Positions 25,246 to 33,833 of a stretch of 64,000 bases of DNA are shown one piece after another. The translations under genes were made by a program, and so were the position numbers. Location: assembly GCA_049802875.1 (NCBI GenBank), contig JBARNH010000054.1, positions 1 to 64,000 on the forward strand, written 5' to 3'. This DNA comes from Lutacidiplasma sp049802875 (GTDB lineage: Archaea > Thermoplasmatota > Thermoplasmata > Lutacidiplasmatales > UBA184). Below the pieces are notes generated by a model, which worked only from the letters and a program-made list of their open reading frames with translations, was not told the DNA's origin and searched no databases. Numbering within the stretch: position 1 is the first letter of the stretch; each line of letters starts with the position of its first letter.

Positions 25246-27962
25246 GGACCCTCCGCCCAGAGGACCCCCCAGAGCCCCATCACCCAGCCGGTTTGGACCC
25301 CGGTCTCGGAACCCGACTCGAGTCCGGGGTTGTACGAGTAATCGACCGGCTCGATCAGCCCGTAAAGGTAGACCCCGGGGGTAAGATTGGCGGTCAGTTT
25401 CACCACCTGGTCGATCACGAGCGGCGCGGTCACGACGGCGACCGGTCCGGCGGTCGAGCCGATTCGATAGATACCCATCGTGAACGGGAGAGTGTAGTTG
25501 TGCGCGATGACGTACTGCTGCTGCTGGTCCGGGGAAGTCGACGTGACGTTGACGAGGTAGTTGTCCGCCCCGATGCTCGAGAGCGGTACGGTCCACGCCA
25601 GCGTCACGAGGGTCCCGTCCGTCGCTACGGGGACCTCGAGGGTAGGGCCGGGAACGGAGTTGTTGAAGAGGCCCTCGGAGTCGCCCACGAGCGGACCGGG
25701 CCCCAGTGGCTGAACGGGCGGGTTGTAGATGTCGCCCAGACCGCCCGCCGAGCCGAACGCCGCGAGCGACGCCCCGGTCTCGTTCGCCGGCGGGAGCACC
25801 ACGAGCGCGGTGACGTCCTGTCCGAACCAGGGACCATCGTACTCTCCGTCCGGAGCGCCGTAGACTCCCGGTGCCGACGGGGCCTGGAACTCCGCGTACG
25901 ACTCGGAGCCCGGGACGACCTGCACGTCGACCACCGCCGCACTCCGGAACGGTAGCAGGAACGCCTGGGTGGCGCCCGAGGCCGTGAGGTTCAGCTGGAC
26001 CCAGGTGCCGGCGTAGACGACCACCACGTTGTCGAACGTCCCGCTGATCGCGCCGCGTTCGTTCGCCGTCCAATAGTACTGGACCGCGAAGAGGTCGACG
26101 AACTCCGAGGCCGCGGGTTCCCCGCTCGTTCCGTTGATCGCGTTCCCGACCCCGAAGGCCCCCGGGGTGGCGGCGGCGAGCACCAGTGCGAGCAGGACCG
26201 TGACCGACGCGACCCATGCCTTCTCCGCGCGCTCGCGCCGAGCGCTCGGGATCCTCCGGACGAACGGAAGATCATCGATGGGGACCCGGTCCGCCCGGGG
26301 AGCCGTCGACTGGGCGGCCCGCCGGACGGCCTCGTCGAACGAGAGCCCCGACGCGCTGAACAGCTCGCCCCGAAAGACCGTAAGGAATCCGTTCGCGACG
26401 AGGAACAGCTGACCGACCAGCATCACGACGATGCCGCCGAACAGGACGAGTTGGTACATCGTGATCGTCGGGAGCAGGGGGAGGATGAACTCCCTCCGCA
26501 GCACGCCGAGGTTCCCGAGCTCGTCGAACGCGAGGACGATGATGATGCCCCCGACCATCGTGAAGAGGAAGTGCACCCGTGCCAGGAGCGCGGAGAACCA
26601 CTGCCGGCCGGTCAGTATTGGGAAGAACGCGTAGATCAGCGCGTACGATCCGGCGACGATCGCGAGGATCGTGATCGCGTGGAAGTGCGACAGCACGAAC
26701 AGGCTATTATGGACGTCAACGTCGAACGGGATGGTCGCGAGCTCCGGTCCGGTCAGCCCCCCGAAGATCGCCCCCGCGAACGACAGGAGCGCGAAGAGCG
26801 CCACCGCGTTCCACTCCCACTGGCTCCGCGGGACGCCTTTCACGGTCATCCAGACGGAGAAGAACGTGATCGCCGACGGGATCACGATCCCGAAGGAGAA
26901 CGCCATCGTCAGCCAGGTCGACCACGCCGGGATCGGGGTGAGGTAGAGGTGATGCAGGCCGAGCAGCGGGGTCAGCACCACGAATCCGATTGCGGACGCG
27001 ACCGCGTACCGGTAGCTGTAGATCGGCCGTCGCGCGAGGATCGGGATGAGCAGATACAGCTCGACGATCGGGATCAGGAACAGCAGGTAGACGATCGAGT
27101 GCCCGAACATCCAGAAGATCACCTGGTTCGCGATCGGGCTGATCGCCCACCCGGCGTAGGCGGTCCCGATGTCCCAGATCGTCGAGACGACCACCGGCAC
27201 GTACGTCAGCGGCACCAGCACCAGCGTGCCGACGACGAACCACATGAAGACCGGGAACCGCCGTCCGACCGACTGAGGATGCGCGCGGTGCCAGTCGAGC
27301 AAGTGGACGACGACCCACGCCGCCCACAGGAGCACGGCCGCACACAGCGCGAGCCAACCGAGAAACCAGAGCGGGCTCACGACGTAGGCGCTATGGCCGT
27401 CGACCCCGAGCGGTGAGAGGAAGTACCAGCCGACCGCCGGGAAGTAGTTGTCGTTGAACGGGAACAAGTAGACCGGTCCTTGGAGCAGGAGCATCGACCC
27501 GTTCAGGAGCATCGCGACGGCGTAGAGGCTCCACTTGTGACGGGGGGTCACCCCGAGCCCGTTGACAACGAGGAGCCCGAGGACCGCGATCTCGATCTGC
27601 TGGGCGAATCCGAACAGCTCCCGGATCCCGTGCAGGGTGACCGACGAGTAGATCTCGACGTTCGACAGGTGCAGGGTCGACTGCGTCGCGTAGGCGACCA
27701 CCTGCGTTTGGAACCCGAACGCATCGAAGCCGCCGACCGCGCCCCAGAACAGGCCCGCGATCAGCATCAGCATCGTGATGCGGGTCATCCAATCGCGCTG
27801 GAGGAGGAAGACCCGGTCGAACAGCCGGAGCTTGGCGAGCCGCAGCCGGATCGCGTCCTCGGTGACGTCGAGGAACTGGACCAGGGCGGGCGGTCGTTCG
27901 AAGACCGGAACGCTCGGCTCTTCCGCGCCGGTCTGCGACGGACGAAGATCCGTTTCGGCCAC
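25242..27962 (-). CDS. Haem-copper terminal oxidase, fused subunits I and II, copper-A lost
   Basis: Residues 50-540 are a 12-13 helix subunit I. The metal ligands are intact: His111 (low-spin haem), His288 and Tyr292 in GHSIVY (CuB and cross-linked Tyr), His337/His338 (CuB), and His426/His428 in LSHFHA (haems). GHSIVY and the GLHHLY region point to the B (ba3-like) family. Residues 580-725 are a subunit II domain (FAVQYYW), but the CuA segment reads YGAPDGEYDG, with Asp705 and Asp709 where CSEYCG has its cysteines, and the His ligand replaced by Gln. A further cupredoxin-like domain (PGPTLEV to the end) follows. The whole protein has a single Cys. It probably oxidises quinol or another donor rather than cytochrome c. 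GTG 27962 start. Confidence 0.9.
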   Translation of the reverse strand: MAETDLRPSQTGAEEPSVPVFERPPALVQFLDVTEDAIRLRLAKLRLFDRVFLLQRDWMTRITMLMLIAGLFWGAVGGFDAFGFQTQVVAYATQSTLHLSNVEIYSSVTLHGIRELFGFAQQIEIAVLGLLVVNGLGVTPRHKWSLYAVAMLLNGSMLLLQGPVYLFPFNDNYFPAVGWYFLSPLGVDGHSAYVVSPLWFLGWLALCAAVLLWAAWVVVHLLDWHRAHPQSVGRRFPVFMWFVVGTLVLVPLTYVPVVVSTIWDIGTAYAGWAISPIANQVIFWMFGHSIVYLLFLIPIVELYLLIPILARRPIYSYRYAVASAIGFVVLTPLLGLHHLYLTPIPAWSTWLTMAFSFGIVIPSAITFFSVWMTVKGVPRSQWEWNAVALFALLSFAGAIFGGLTGPELATIPFDVDVHNSLFVLSHFHAITILAIVAGSYALIYAFFPILTGRQWFSALLARVHFLFTMVGGIIIVLAFDELGNLGVLRREFILPLLPTITMYQLVLFGGIVVMLVGQLFLVANGFLTVFRGELFSASGLSFDEAVRRAAQSTAPRADRVPIDDLPFVRRIPSARRERAEKAWVASVTVLLALVLAAATPGAFGVGNAINGTSGEPAASEFVDLFAVQYYWTANERGAISGTFDNVVVVYAGTWVQLNLTASGATQAFLLPFRSAAVVDVQVVPGSESYAEFQAPSAPGVYGAPDGEYDGPWFGQDVTALVVLPPANETGASLAAFGSAGGLGDIYNPPVQPLGPGPLVGDSEGLFNNSVPGPTLEVPVATDGTLVTLAWTVPLSSIGADNYLVNVTSTSPDQQQQYVIAHNYTLPFTMGIYRIGSTAGPVAVVTAPLVIDQVVKLTANLTPGVYLYGLIEPVDYSYNPGLESGSETGVQTGWVMGLWGVLWAEGP

Positions 27963-28123
27963 GGCCGTCTGCCGCGCAGCCCCTCACTGCGACCGAGCCG
28001 CCGACTTATCTCACCGAGGAACGAACCCAGAGGTGGTTGGCCGCCGCCCGCGGGGCCCGTCGGTCGTTCCGGGGTCGGAGTCGACCGCCCGAACGTACCG
28101 GCGCGCAGAAGGACCGGAGAACG

Positions 28124-28669
28124 TCAGGGGGCGACGAAGAGGCGGTACTTGTCCTCGACTCCGCTCAATTCCTGTTCTATGCGCCCGACGATCAGTTTTT
28201 CGGGGCTCTTCAGATGGAGTCGCTGCTCGAGATCCGCAAAGCTCGCGAACGGAGCGCGCTTTCGCTCGTCCACGATCTGTTGCATCGTCTTCTTGCCGAT
28301 CCCGGGAAGCAGCTCGAGGAGGTGGAACCGACGGGAGACCGCGGGCGATTCGTTGAAGAACCGCAGGTACCGTGGTTCGTTCGTTTGGACGATCTTCTCG
28401 AGCGTCGTCGGGAGCTCCGACCGGCCCGAGACCGTGAGCTCGTCGTAGCCGATCCGGCGCCGCACGTGGTCGATCGGGGGAACCGTACGCTCGACGGGTA
28501 CGAGGGGGATGCGTCCTCCCGGCACCAGCTTCGCATTGGGGCGCGGAACGAGCTCGAAAAGCTTCAGTTCGTCCTCGCCAATCGCCAACGCGAGGGGCTC
28601 GCGGTGGAACCCGCGCTCAGTCTGGCGGCCGTTCGGCAGGTAATCCAGAATGTAGGCGTAGTTTTCCAT
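28124..28669 (-). CDS. DUF655 family putative RNA/DNA-binding protein
   Basis: This 181-residue protein belongs to the archaeal DUF655 family, whose gene is usually found between rpoF and ksgA. The N-terminal 90 residues resemble an OB-like fold (YAYILDYLPNG), and the C-terminal part has a helix-hairpin-helix (LLPGIGKKTMQQI) typical of nucleic-acid binding. A role in RNA metabolism or translation is inferred from this conserved context. It follows rpoF by 15 bp. Confidence 0.88.
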   Translation of the reverse strand: MENYAYILDYLPNGRQTERGFHREPLALAIGEDELKLFELVPRPNAKLVPGGRIPLVPVERTVPPIDHVRRRIGYDELTVSGRSELPTTLEKIVQTNEPRYLRFFNESPAVSRRFHLLELLPGIGKKTMQQIVDERKRAPFASFADLEQRLHLKSPEKLIVGRIEQELSGVEDKYRLFVAP

Positions 28670-28684
28670 GGGCCGAACCCCCGA

Positions 28685-28999
28685 TCATCGGTGCTGCGCC
28701 ACGATCTCGAGGAGTCGCGTGATTTGCGCCTCGTCGAGCACGACCCGCTCCTTCGAGAACAGGAGTCGGATCTCCTCGGGGTACTGGGGCAGGGTGTCGG
28801 CGACCTTGACCGCGACGGTCGCGTCGACGTAGGGAAGCGTCCGGAGCTCCGCGATCAGTTTGTCCGTCGCTTCGGTCGAGAGTCGGGCGAACAGCTCGGC
28901 GTGCTGAAGGGCCAAGCCGGCCTCGCGGGGCAGCGTCCGGTGCGTCGCCTCGTCGGTTAGGAGGTCCTTCACCCGGGAGAGGGAGACCGGTTCAGGCAT
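28685..28999 (-). CDS. rpoF: DNA-directed RNA polymerase subunit F (Rpb4 homologue)
   Basis: This 104-residue protein forms the stalk of archaeal RNA polymerase together with RpoE (Rpb7). The pattern of an N-terminal sheet-forming segment (PVSLSRVKDLL) and a C-terminal HRDC-like helical bundle (LPQYPEEIRLLFSKERV) is characteristic. It overlaps rpl21e by 8 bp at its start and precedes the DUF655 gene. Confidence 0.9.
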   Translation of the reverse strand: MPEPVSLSRVKDLLTDEATHRTLPREAGLALQHAELFARLSTEATDKLIAELRTLPYVDATVAVKVADTLPQYPEEIRLLFSKERVVLDEAQITRLLEIVAQHR

Positions 29000-29306
29000 C
29001 GGCGCCTCCGGCGACTGGCACCGGCAGGAGGTGAACAGGGGTCGCGATCAGCTCCTTGCGCTTCCCGCCGTCGAGGAACTGGATCCGATACGCCCGTCCC
29101 GACCGGGCGACCACCGTGCAGACCCGACCCTGGTAGCGGGGATGAGGCTGCCCGTGAGGGTCGGACGGCTCGATCCGGACGATCACTTTCTCGCCGACCG
29201 TGAACTCGCGGAGGAACCGGGTGACCGGCGGGAGCCCGCGTTCGCGCACCTTCTTGGTGAAAACGCCCCGGGAACGGGAGCGGAACCCCTTGGAGCTCTT
29301 GACCAT
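28992..29306 (-). CDS. rpl21e: 50S ribosomal protein L21e
   Basis: This is a 104-residue basic protein of the large ribosomal subunit. The N-terminus (SSKGFRSRSRGVFTKK) and the SH3-like core with FTVGEKVIVRIEPS and YQGRVCTVV are typical of L21e. It is immediately downstream of pus10 and overlaps rpoF by 8 bp, a conserved archaeal order. Confidence 0.96.
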   Translation of the reverse strand: MVKSSKGFRSRSRGVFTKKVRERGLPPVTRFLREFTVGEKVIVRIEPSDPHGQPHPRYQGRVCTVVARSGRAYRIQFLDGGKRKELIATPVHLLPVPVAGGADA

Positions 29307-30545
29307 CTATGCGACCTCCGTGTCGTGGATCTCCATCACGTCGAGAAAATCTACCTTGAGAGGGACCCCGAGGAGGGCGGCGAGATTCGGCTCCGTACGC
29401 CCTCCATCTCCTTCCACCCATTCCTTGACGTAGGTACCGGCCTCGGTCCTCAGGTCGAGCGTGAACCGCCCCTCGGCAGCGTCCACCAACCGTGCGGCGA
29501 CGATCCGACGCGTTCGAACGCGGTCGGCTCGACGATGCGCGACGCGGGTGGGCGTCCGCTGGGCGATCGCTCGGGTCAGCGCGAGGTCCAGGGCCTCATT
29601 AACCTTTGCCACCGAGGTCGCGCCGAGCACCCCGACTCGGTAGCTCTTGTCGGGACTCGCCTCCTTCACTCGCACGACCTCGGGCGCGTCGGCCGTCGCG
29701 AGGTCCAAGACCTCGATGCGTCCGGCCCCGCTTTCCGTGAGCGCGGCGGCGAGCTGCGGCAGGTCGAGGGTCCGCCGACGCGGCCGGAGGAGCTCGAGGA
29801 CGAACGGTCGGCCCCGGCCGAGCATCCGTGCGTCGATGTCCTCCCGCCCCATGCCGTGGAATCGTGTCCCCTCCGCTCCGCTCGCGGTCAGGAAGGGCGC
29901 CGCGACGATCTCTTCGACGCTCTCCGCGTACGTTTTGCCCGTCCCCGCGCAGGTGTCGCAGCCCCGACCCTGGCATCTACGGCACGGCCACCGGGTCTGC
30001 GGTAACGTCCGGTCGAGCTTCCGGTAACGGCCCCGGAGGTAGATCGGAAGGACCGTGATCTCGACGAGACCGACCGGGAGGTCCGCGAGGAAGACGACGT
30101 CCGGTCGTTCGGTCCCGCCGGCGCCGCCGGTGCGCGCTTCGGTCCGTTTGCCGAGCTCCCGGTTGAACGCCGAACGAATGCTCTCGCCCCACTCGGTGCC
30201 GACCTCGGCCCACAGCGCCTCCTCTCGGGCGAGGAGCTCCGGCTCCCATCGGGAGCCGCACGTGAAACGGTGCCATTCGTACCCGTCCGCCGCCCGGACC
30301 GCCCGCTCGACCCAAATGCTGGTCCGGCCGAAGAGCCCCCCGCAGACGGGGCACTCGGGGGACGGTGTCGAATCCTTGGTTCCGATGAGGGCCTCCAGCC
30401 GCTCGCTCCGCTCGGGGTTGGAAAGGCCGTGGCCGAGGCGTCCGAACAGCCGACCGTAGCACTCGCGGCAGAGGCCCCGACCCCGGGCGCGCCGTGCGAC
30501 GGCGAGCGCGGCCTCCGGAACGTCGAACGAGAGCGGCGCGGACAC
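29307..30545 (-). CDS. pus10: tRNA pseudouridine synthase Pus10
   Basis: This archaeal enzyme forms pseudouridine in the T-loop (positions 54 and 55) of tRNAs. The N-terminal region has zinc-binding cysteine pairs (CREC, CPVC) and a THUMP-like domain; a further cysteine cluster (CRRCQGRGCDTC) lies near residue 190. The catalytic Asp is in GREDIDARML near residue 235. GTG 30545 is 26-27 bp downstream of a TTTAA box, so the transcript is probably leaderless. It heads the pus10-rpl21e-rpoF-DUF655 cluster, all overlapping or tightly spaced. Confidence 0.95.
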   Translation of the reverse strand: MSAPLSFDVPEAALAVARRARGRGLCRECYGRLFGRLGHGLSNPERSERLEALIGTKDSTPSPECPVCGGLFGRTSIWVERAVRAADGYEWHRFTCGSRWEPELLAREEALWAEVGTEWGESIRSAFNRELGKRTEARTGGAGGTERPDVVFLADLPVGLVEITVLPIYLRGRYRKLDRTLPQTRWPCRRCQGRGCDTCAGTGKTYAESVEEIVAAPFLTASGAEGTRFHGMGREDIDARMLGRGRPFVLELLRPRRRTLDLPQLAAALTESGAGRIEVLDLATADAPEVVRVKEASPDKSYRVGVLGATSVAKVNEALDLALTRAIAQRTPTRVAHRRADRVRTRRIVAARLVDAAEGRFTLDLRTEAGTYVKEWVEGDGGRTEPNLAALLGVPLKVDFLDVMEIHDTEVA

Positions 30546-30567
30546 GGCCCCGCCACCGTCGAGCGCA

Positions 30568-30575
30568 GTTAAAGT
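30568..30575 (-). promoter_or_regulatory. TATA box of the pus10-rpl21e-rpoF operon
   Basis: The minus strand reads ACTTTAAC, centred about 26 bp upstream of GTG 30545. This is the only AT-rich site upstream of this translation and transcription operon. Confidence 0.5.
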
Positions 30576-30645
30576 TCTCCTCGGGAACCGGTGCGCCGAG
30601 CGCGCCGACTATTTAGTCGGTCGAGGGATGGACCCTCGGGGCGAA

Positions 30646-31041
30646 ATGGCGTCGATCACCGAGGCCGAGCTCACCCGAGCGATCGAACGGACCCTGGTCG
30701 CGCGAGGGAAGATGCCCCCGGCCGAGGCGCGGTCGACCGCCCGGATGGTGCTCGGGTATTTCGGTCTCGACGATGCGGTCCTCGATAACAAACTCTCGAG
30801 CGAGGACCGCGACCGGTTCTACCAACTGGAGGAGGAGGGACTCTTGACGAGCGAGGAGGAGGACGCCACGGTCTCGCGAGGGAAGACCTGGCGGATCCAC
30901 TACTGGCTCCTCAAGAAGGCGCGGATCCGCGACGTGGGCCAGGCGGGTGATGCGCCGATCGCCGACGACGCGGGGACGGTCTATCGCGAGATCGGGGAAT
31001 CCGATTGGAAGCACCGGGCCGACCCCCCGCGCGGAACGTAG
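30646..31041 (+). CDS. Small conserved archaeal protein, unknown function
   Basis: The 131-residue product is acidic and soluble, with a helical N-terminal half (ITEAELTRAIERTLVARG) and a C-terminal half containing GKTWRIHYWLLKK, reminiscent of small proteins seen in Thermoplasmatota (possibly DUF6015, not certain). I chose ATG 30646 because a CTATTTAG box (30609-30616) predicts transcription start near 30640; ATG 30628 is an in-frame alternative adding six residues. It is a single gene, convergent with the PrsW protease gene. Confidence 0.65.
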   Translation: MASITEAELTRAIERTLVARGKMPPAEARSTARMVLGYFGLDDAVLDNKLSSEDRDRFYQLEEEGLLTSEEEDATVSRGKTWRIHYWLLKKARIRDVGQAGDAPIADDAGTVYREIGESDWKHRADPPRGT

Positions 31042-31054
31042 CGGACGATGCCGC

Positions 31055-31882
31055 CTAACGCGGGCGGCTGGGCGGTCGCCGGTTCGCCCCCGGGAGCAAC
31101 GCCGGGTACTCGGCGACCGCGATCACGGAGCGCACGTGCTCGATTGCCGCGAAGGCGAAGGTGACCGCGGCGAGGAGCGCGATGATCGCCGCGAGCGAAA
31201 CGGCGAGTCCCGAAACGCCGAACAGCACCAGGATCGCCGCGAGCGAGGCGAGGGCATTGAACGACGCGTGCATGGCGACCGCGAGCAGGTAGTACGACCC
31301 CGTCCCGGGACCGGGGACGTTGAATCGGCTGCGCGCGAACCCGTAGCCGAACATCCCGGTCGAACTTCCGTGGAGGAGCACGCTCGAGACGCTGCGGACC
31401 AGGATCAGGGCGATCCCGGCCTCGATCCCGCCGACCAGGTACGCCGAAAGCCCGTAGAGGAACGTCTCAAAGAATCCGAATCCAAGACCGACCGACGCGC
31501 CGAACACCGGACCGTCCGCGACCGAGCGGATCTGGTCCCGGTAGGCGTAGACGCCCGACCCTTTGAGCGCTTCTTCGATGAATGGGGCGACGACCAGCAC
31601 GAGGAAGAACGCCCCGAGCGGCGAGTTCCCGTTTAGGAAGAGGAACTCGGGCCCGGGCAGCTGTTGGCTCACGCTCGTCCCGAGCCCGACGATGACCGCC
31701 TCGAGGATCGCCGCTACGATCGTGGCGAACAGGGCCCCGTAGGCGAACGCACGAAGGATCTGACCCCAGGAGCTCCGTTGAAAACGCTCGACCCGCCGAA
31801 CCCAACTGAGGTAGATCAGTGCGGGTACCAGCGAAAGAAGGATCAGGATCGCGAGGTCCGCGGCCGCGTCGAAGGCGCTCAT
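31055..31882 (-). CDS. PrsW-family intramembrane metalloprotease
   Basis: This is a 275-residue protein with about eight membrane helices. The PrsW signatures are present: EEALK in APFIEEALKG near residue 105, GFGFFETFLYG, a histidine in LLHGSSTGM and another in AMHASFNAL. In bacteria PrsW cleaves an anti-sigma factor; archaeal substrates are unknown. The start overlaps the 3-hydroxyacyl-CoA dehydrogenase stop by 4 bp (ATGA), so it is the third gene of an operon with the tRNA thiolase and the dehydrogenase. Confidence 0.87.
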   Translation of the reverse strand: MSAFDAAADLAILILLSLVPALIYLSWVRRVERFQRSSWGQILRAFAYGALFATIVAAILEAVIVGLGTSVSQQLPGPEFLFLNGNSPLGAFFLVLVVAPFIEEALKGSGVYAYRDQIRSVADGPVFGASVGLGFGFFETFLYGLSAYLVGGIEAGIALILVRSVSSVLLHGSSTGMFGYGFARSRFNVPGPGTGSYYLLAVAMHASFNALASLAAILVLFGVSGLAVSLAAIIALLAAVTFAFAAIEHVRSVIAVAEYPALLPGANRRPPSRPR

Positions 31883-32802
31883 GCTGACGCGCCCCGGGCA
31901 GGGTAGGCGTAGAACCCTTCCCCGGTCTTACGTCCAAGCTTCTTCGCCGCCACCATCGTACGGAGGAGCGGACAGGCGCGATATCGGGGGTCTCTGAACC
32001 CGTCCCAGAGGACGTCCAGGATCGCGAGGGCTGTGTCAATTCCCACGAGGTCGGCGAGCTCGAACGGACCCATCGGGTGGTGGAACCCCAGCTTGTAGGC
32101 GATGTCGATATCCTCCTTGGTCGCAACACCCTCATAGAGCATCCACGCCGCCTCGTTGAGCAGGACCGCGAGCGCGCGGGTGGTGACGAACCCCGGAGTG
32201 TCCCGAGAGGTGACGACGGTCTTGCCAAGGCTGACCGCGAACGCCCGGGCGGTCTCCACGACCTCTGGGCGGGTCGTGTGGCCGGGGATCAGTTCGACCA
32301 GGGGCATCTGGAGGACCGGGTTGAAGAAATGGAGCCCGACGAGCCGGCCGGGGTCGCGCAGTTCCTGCGCGATAGAGGTGATCGGCAGCGACGAGGTGTT
32401 CGACGCCAGCAGGGCGGTGGGCTGTGTCGCCTCCTCCAGTTGCCGGAAAACCTCCCGTTTCATGGCGAGGTTCTCGGGAGCCGCTTCGATCACGACCTGC
32501 GCCGAATCGGCACGGCGAAGGCCGATCGCCACCTCGATCCTCCCGAGGGCCGCTTCCCGCTCCCCCGGACCGATAGCGCCCTTCGCGACCGCGTGGTCGA
32601 GGGCTCGCCCCGCGTTGGCGAGTCCTCGGCGGGCCAGCTCCTCGCTCACGTCCTCGAGGGTGACCGGAAACCCCGCGAGGGCGGACTGCGCCGCGATGCC
32701 ACTCCCCATGATCCCGGCCCCGACCACGAACACCCGTTGGCGTACCGATGCGCGGGGGTCGCTGCCGACGACGATCGCGGGCGGGTTCGACCCGTCGCTC
32801 AC
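31879..32802 (-). CDS. 3-hydroxybutyryl-CoA / 3-hydroxyacyl-CoA dehydrogenase
   Basis: This NAD-dependent enzyme acts in beta-oxidation or the crotonyl/butyryl-CoA pathway. The Rossmann loop is VFVVGAGIMGSGIAA, followed by ASNTSSLPI with the catalytic-site Ser/Asn, LHFFNP with the catalytic His, and the C-terminal domain signature GFVTTRALAVLLNEAAWM. The frame is open upstream, but GTG 32802 (307 residues) overlaps the stop of the upstream thiolase gene by 4 bp (GTGA), which fixes the likely start. No enoyl-CoA hydratase or thiolase is near. Confidence 0.92.
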   Translation of the reverse strand: MSDGSNPPAIVVGSDPRASVRQRVFVVGAGIMGSGIAAQSALAGFPVTLEDVSEELARRGLANAGRALDHAVAKGAIGPGEREAALGRIEVAIGLRRADSAQVVIEAAPENLAMKREVFRQLEEATQPTALLASNTSSLPITSIAQELRDPGRLVGLHFFNPVLQMPLVELIPGHTTRPEVVETARAFAVSLGKTVVTSRDTPGFVTTRALAVLLNEAAWMLYEGVATKEDIDIAYKLGFHHPMGPFELADLVGIDTALAILDVLWDGFRDPRYRACPLLRTMVAAKKLGRKTGEGFYAYPARGASA

Positions 32803-33734
32803 GGTACTCCCAACGGCGCCGCTCCGCTTCGGACCACCTCGAGATATTCGCACGCTCGGCAGAGACCGCCCGACGACGGCTCCCCGCACGATCGGCACCG
32901 GGCCGGCGAGGTGACCCCCTCGTCGCGGAGCCATCGCTCGACGAGCTTATCGTGGGTACGCAACAACGACTGACGCGTACCGGGCAACGCCTCCTCGAGT
33001 TCCCAAACGACCTCGCGGAAGAGGTTACGCGAGGCACGAGCGGCGTGCGGGCACTCGGCGTGATCGAACGGGAGCTCCTGGCGGCGGGCGTACAGATATA
33101 CTTCGCGTTCCGGCACCAGGGCGAGCGGAGCGATCCGCGGGACGAGACCGGGCCGGGCGATTCGGTGCGGGGCCATCCGCACCAACCGGTCGAGGTCCCC
33201 TCGCACGAGGTTCATCAGCACGGTCTGGGCAAGGTCATCGAGGTTGAACCCGAGGATCAACGCATCGGCCCCGACGTCCCGAGCCGCCCGGTTGAGCAAC
33301 TGTCGACGCCAGACCCCACAGAACGAGCAGGGGATCGTCCCCGGGAGCCGTTCGGCCGCCCGATCCGTCGTCGTCCCGAGCGCTTCGTCGGCTCGGACGA
33401 TCCGGTGCGGGACTCCCAGGCGCTCGGTCAGCGCCGCGGCGGCCCGGAGGGTGCCGGCCCGGTACCCGGAAACCCCCTCGTCCACACTGAGAGCGACCAA
33501 CCGCACGCCCGGACGGCGTCGAAAGTAGGCCTGGGACAGCAGGAGGGCGACCGCCGAGTCCTTGCCTCCCGAAAGCGCGACCCCGACGGTTCCTCCCGCA
33601 AAATGCGGGAGTTGCCGGTAGAATTCCTGGCGTACACGCTCCTCGACGGAGGCATCAAAGTGGTCGGCGCAGGCGTGGCTGCCACGGTACGGCTGGTCGA
33701 TGACCGCGGCCGCGTCGCAGTTGGAGCACCGCAC
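32799..33734 (-). CDS. TtuA/NcsA-family tRNA 2-thiolation ATPase
   Basis: This adenylating enzyme adds sulfur to a tRNA uridine (position 54 in TtuA, wobble 34 in Ncs6/NcsA; which one applies is not clear). The PP-loop is ALSGGKDSA near residue 55. The N-terminal zinc site is CSNC with C22/H25, the C-terminal zinc site is CRSC/CRAC, and PCSFCG with a later CPH supply cysteines for an iron-sulfur cluster. GTG 33734 is 25 bp from a CTATTTG box, implying a leaderless mRNA. It heads the operon with the hydroxyacyl-CoA dehydrogenase and PrsW. Confidence 0.9.
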   Translation of the reverse strand: MRCSNCDAAAVIDQPYRGSHACADHFDASVEERVRQEFYRQLPHFAGGTVGVALSGGKDSAVALLLSQAYFRRRPGVRLVALSVDEGVSGYRAGTLRAAAALTERLGVPHRIVRADEALGTTTDRAAERLPGTIPCSFCGVWRRQLLNRAARDVGADALILGFNLDDLAQTVLMNLVRGDLDRLVRMAPHRIARPGLVPRIAPLALVPEREVYLYARRQELPFDHAECPHAARASRNLFREVVWELEEALPGTRQSLLRTHDKLVERWLRDEGVTSPARCRSCGEPSSGGLCRACEYLEVVRSGAAPLGVP

Positions 33735-33755
33735 GAACCACGGAACCGCCGCACT

Positions 33756-33762
33756 CTATTTG
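33756..33762 (-). promoter_or_regulatory. TATA box of the tRNA thiolase operon
   Basis: The minus strand has CAAATAG centred 25 bp upstream of GTG 33734, in the divergent region with xerA. A separate box, ATTATTA at 33802-33808, is centred 29 bp from the xerA ATG at 33834. Confidence 0.5.
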
Positions 33763-33833
33763 AGGAGGCAGCGCCGCCGGCGATTCCTCTGCGTCCATAC
33801 GATTATTAGCTGAACCTCCGCCAACGAACCCCG

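Noticed and set aside
25246..26217. Upstream in-frame extension of the small oxidase membrane protein
   Set aside because: The extension is Arg/Gly-rich shadow sequence of the oxidase gene; the ATGA overlap at 25242-25245 fixes the start.
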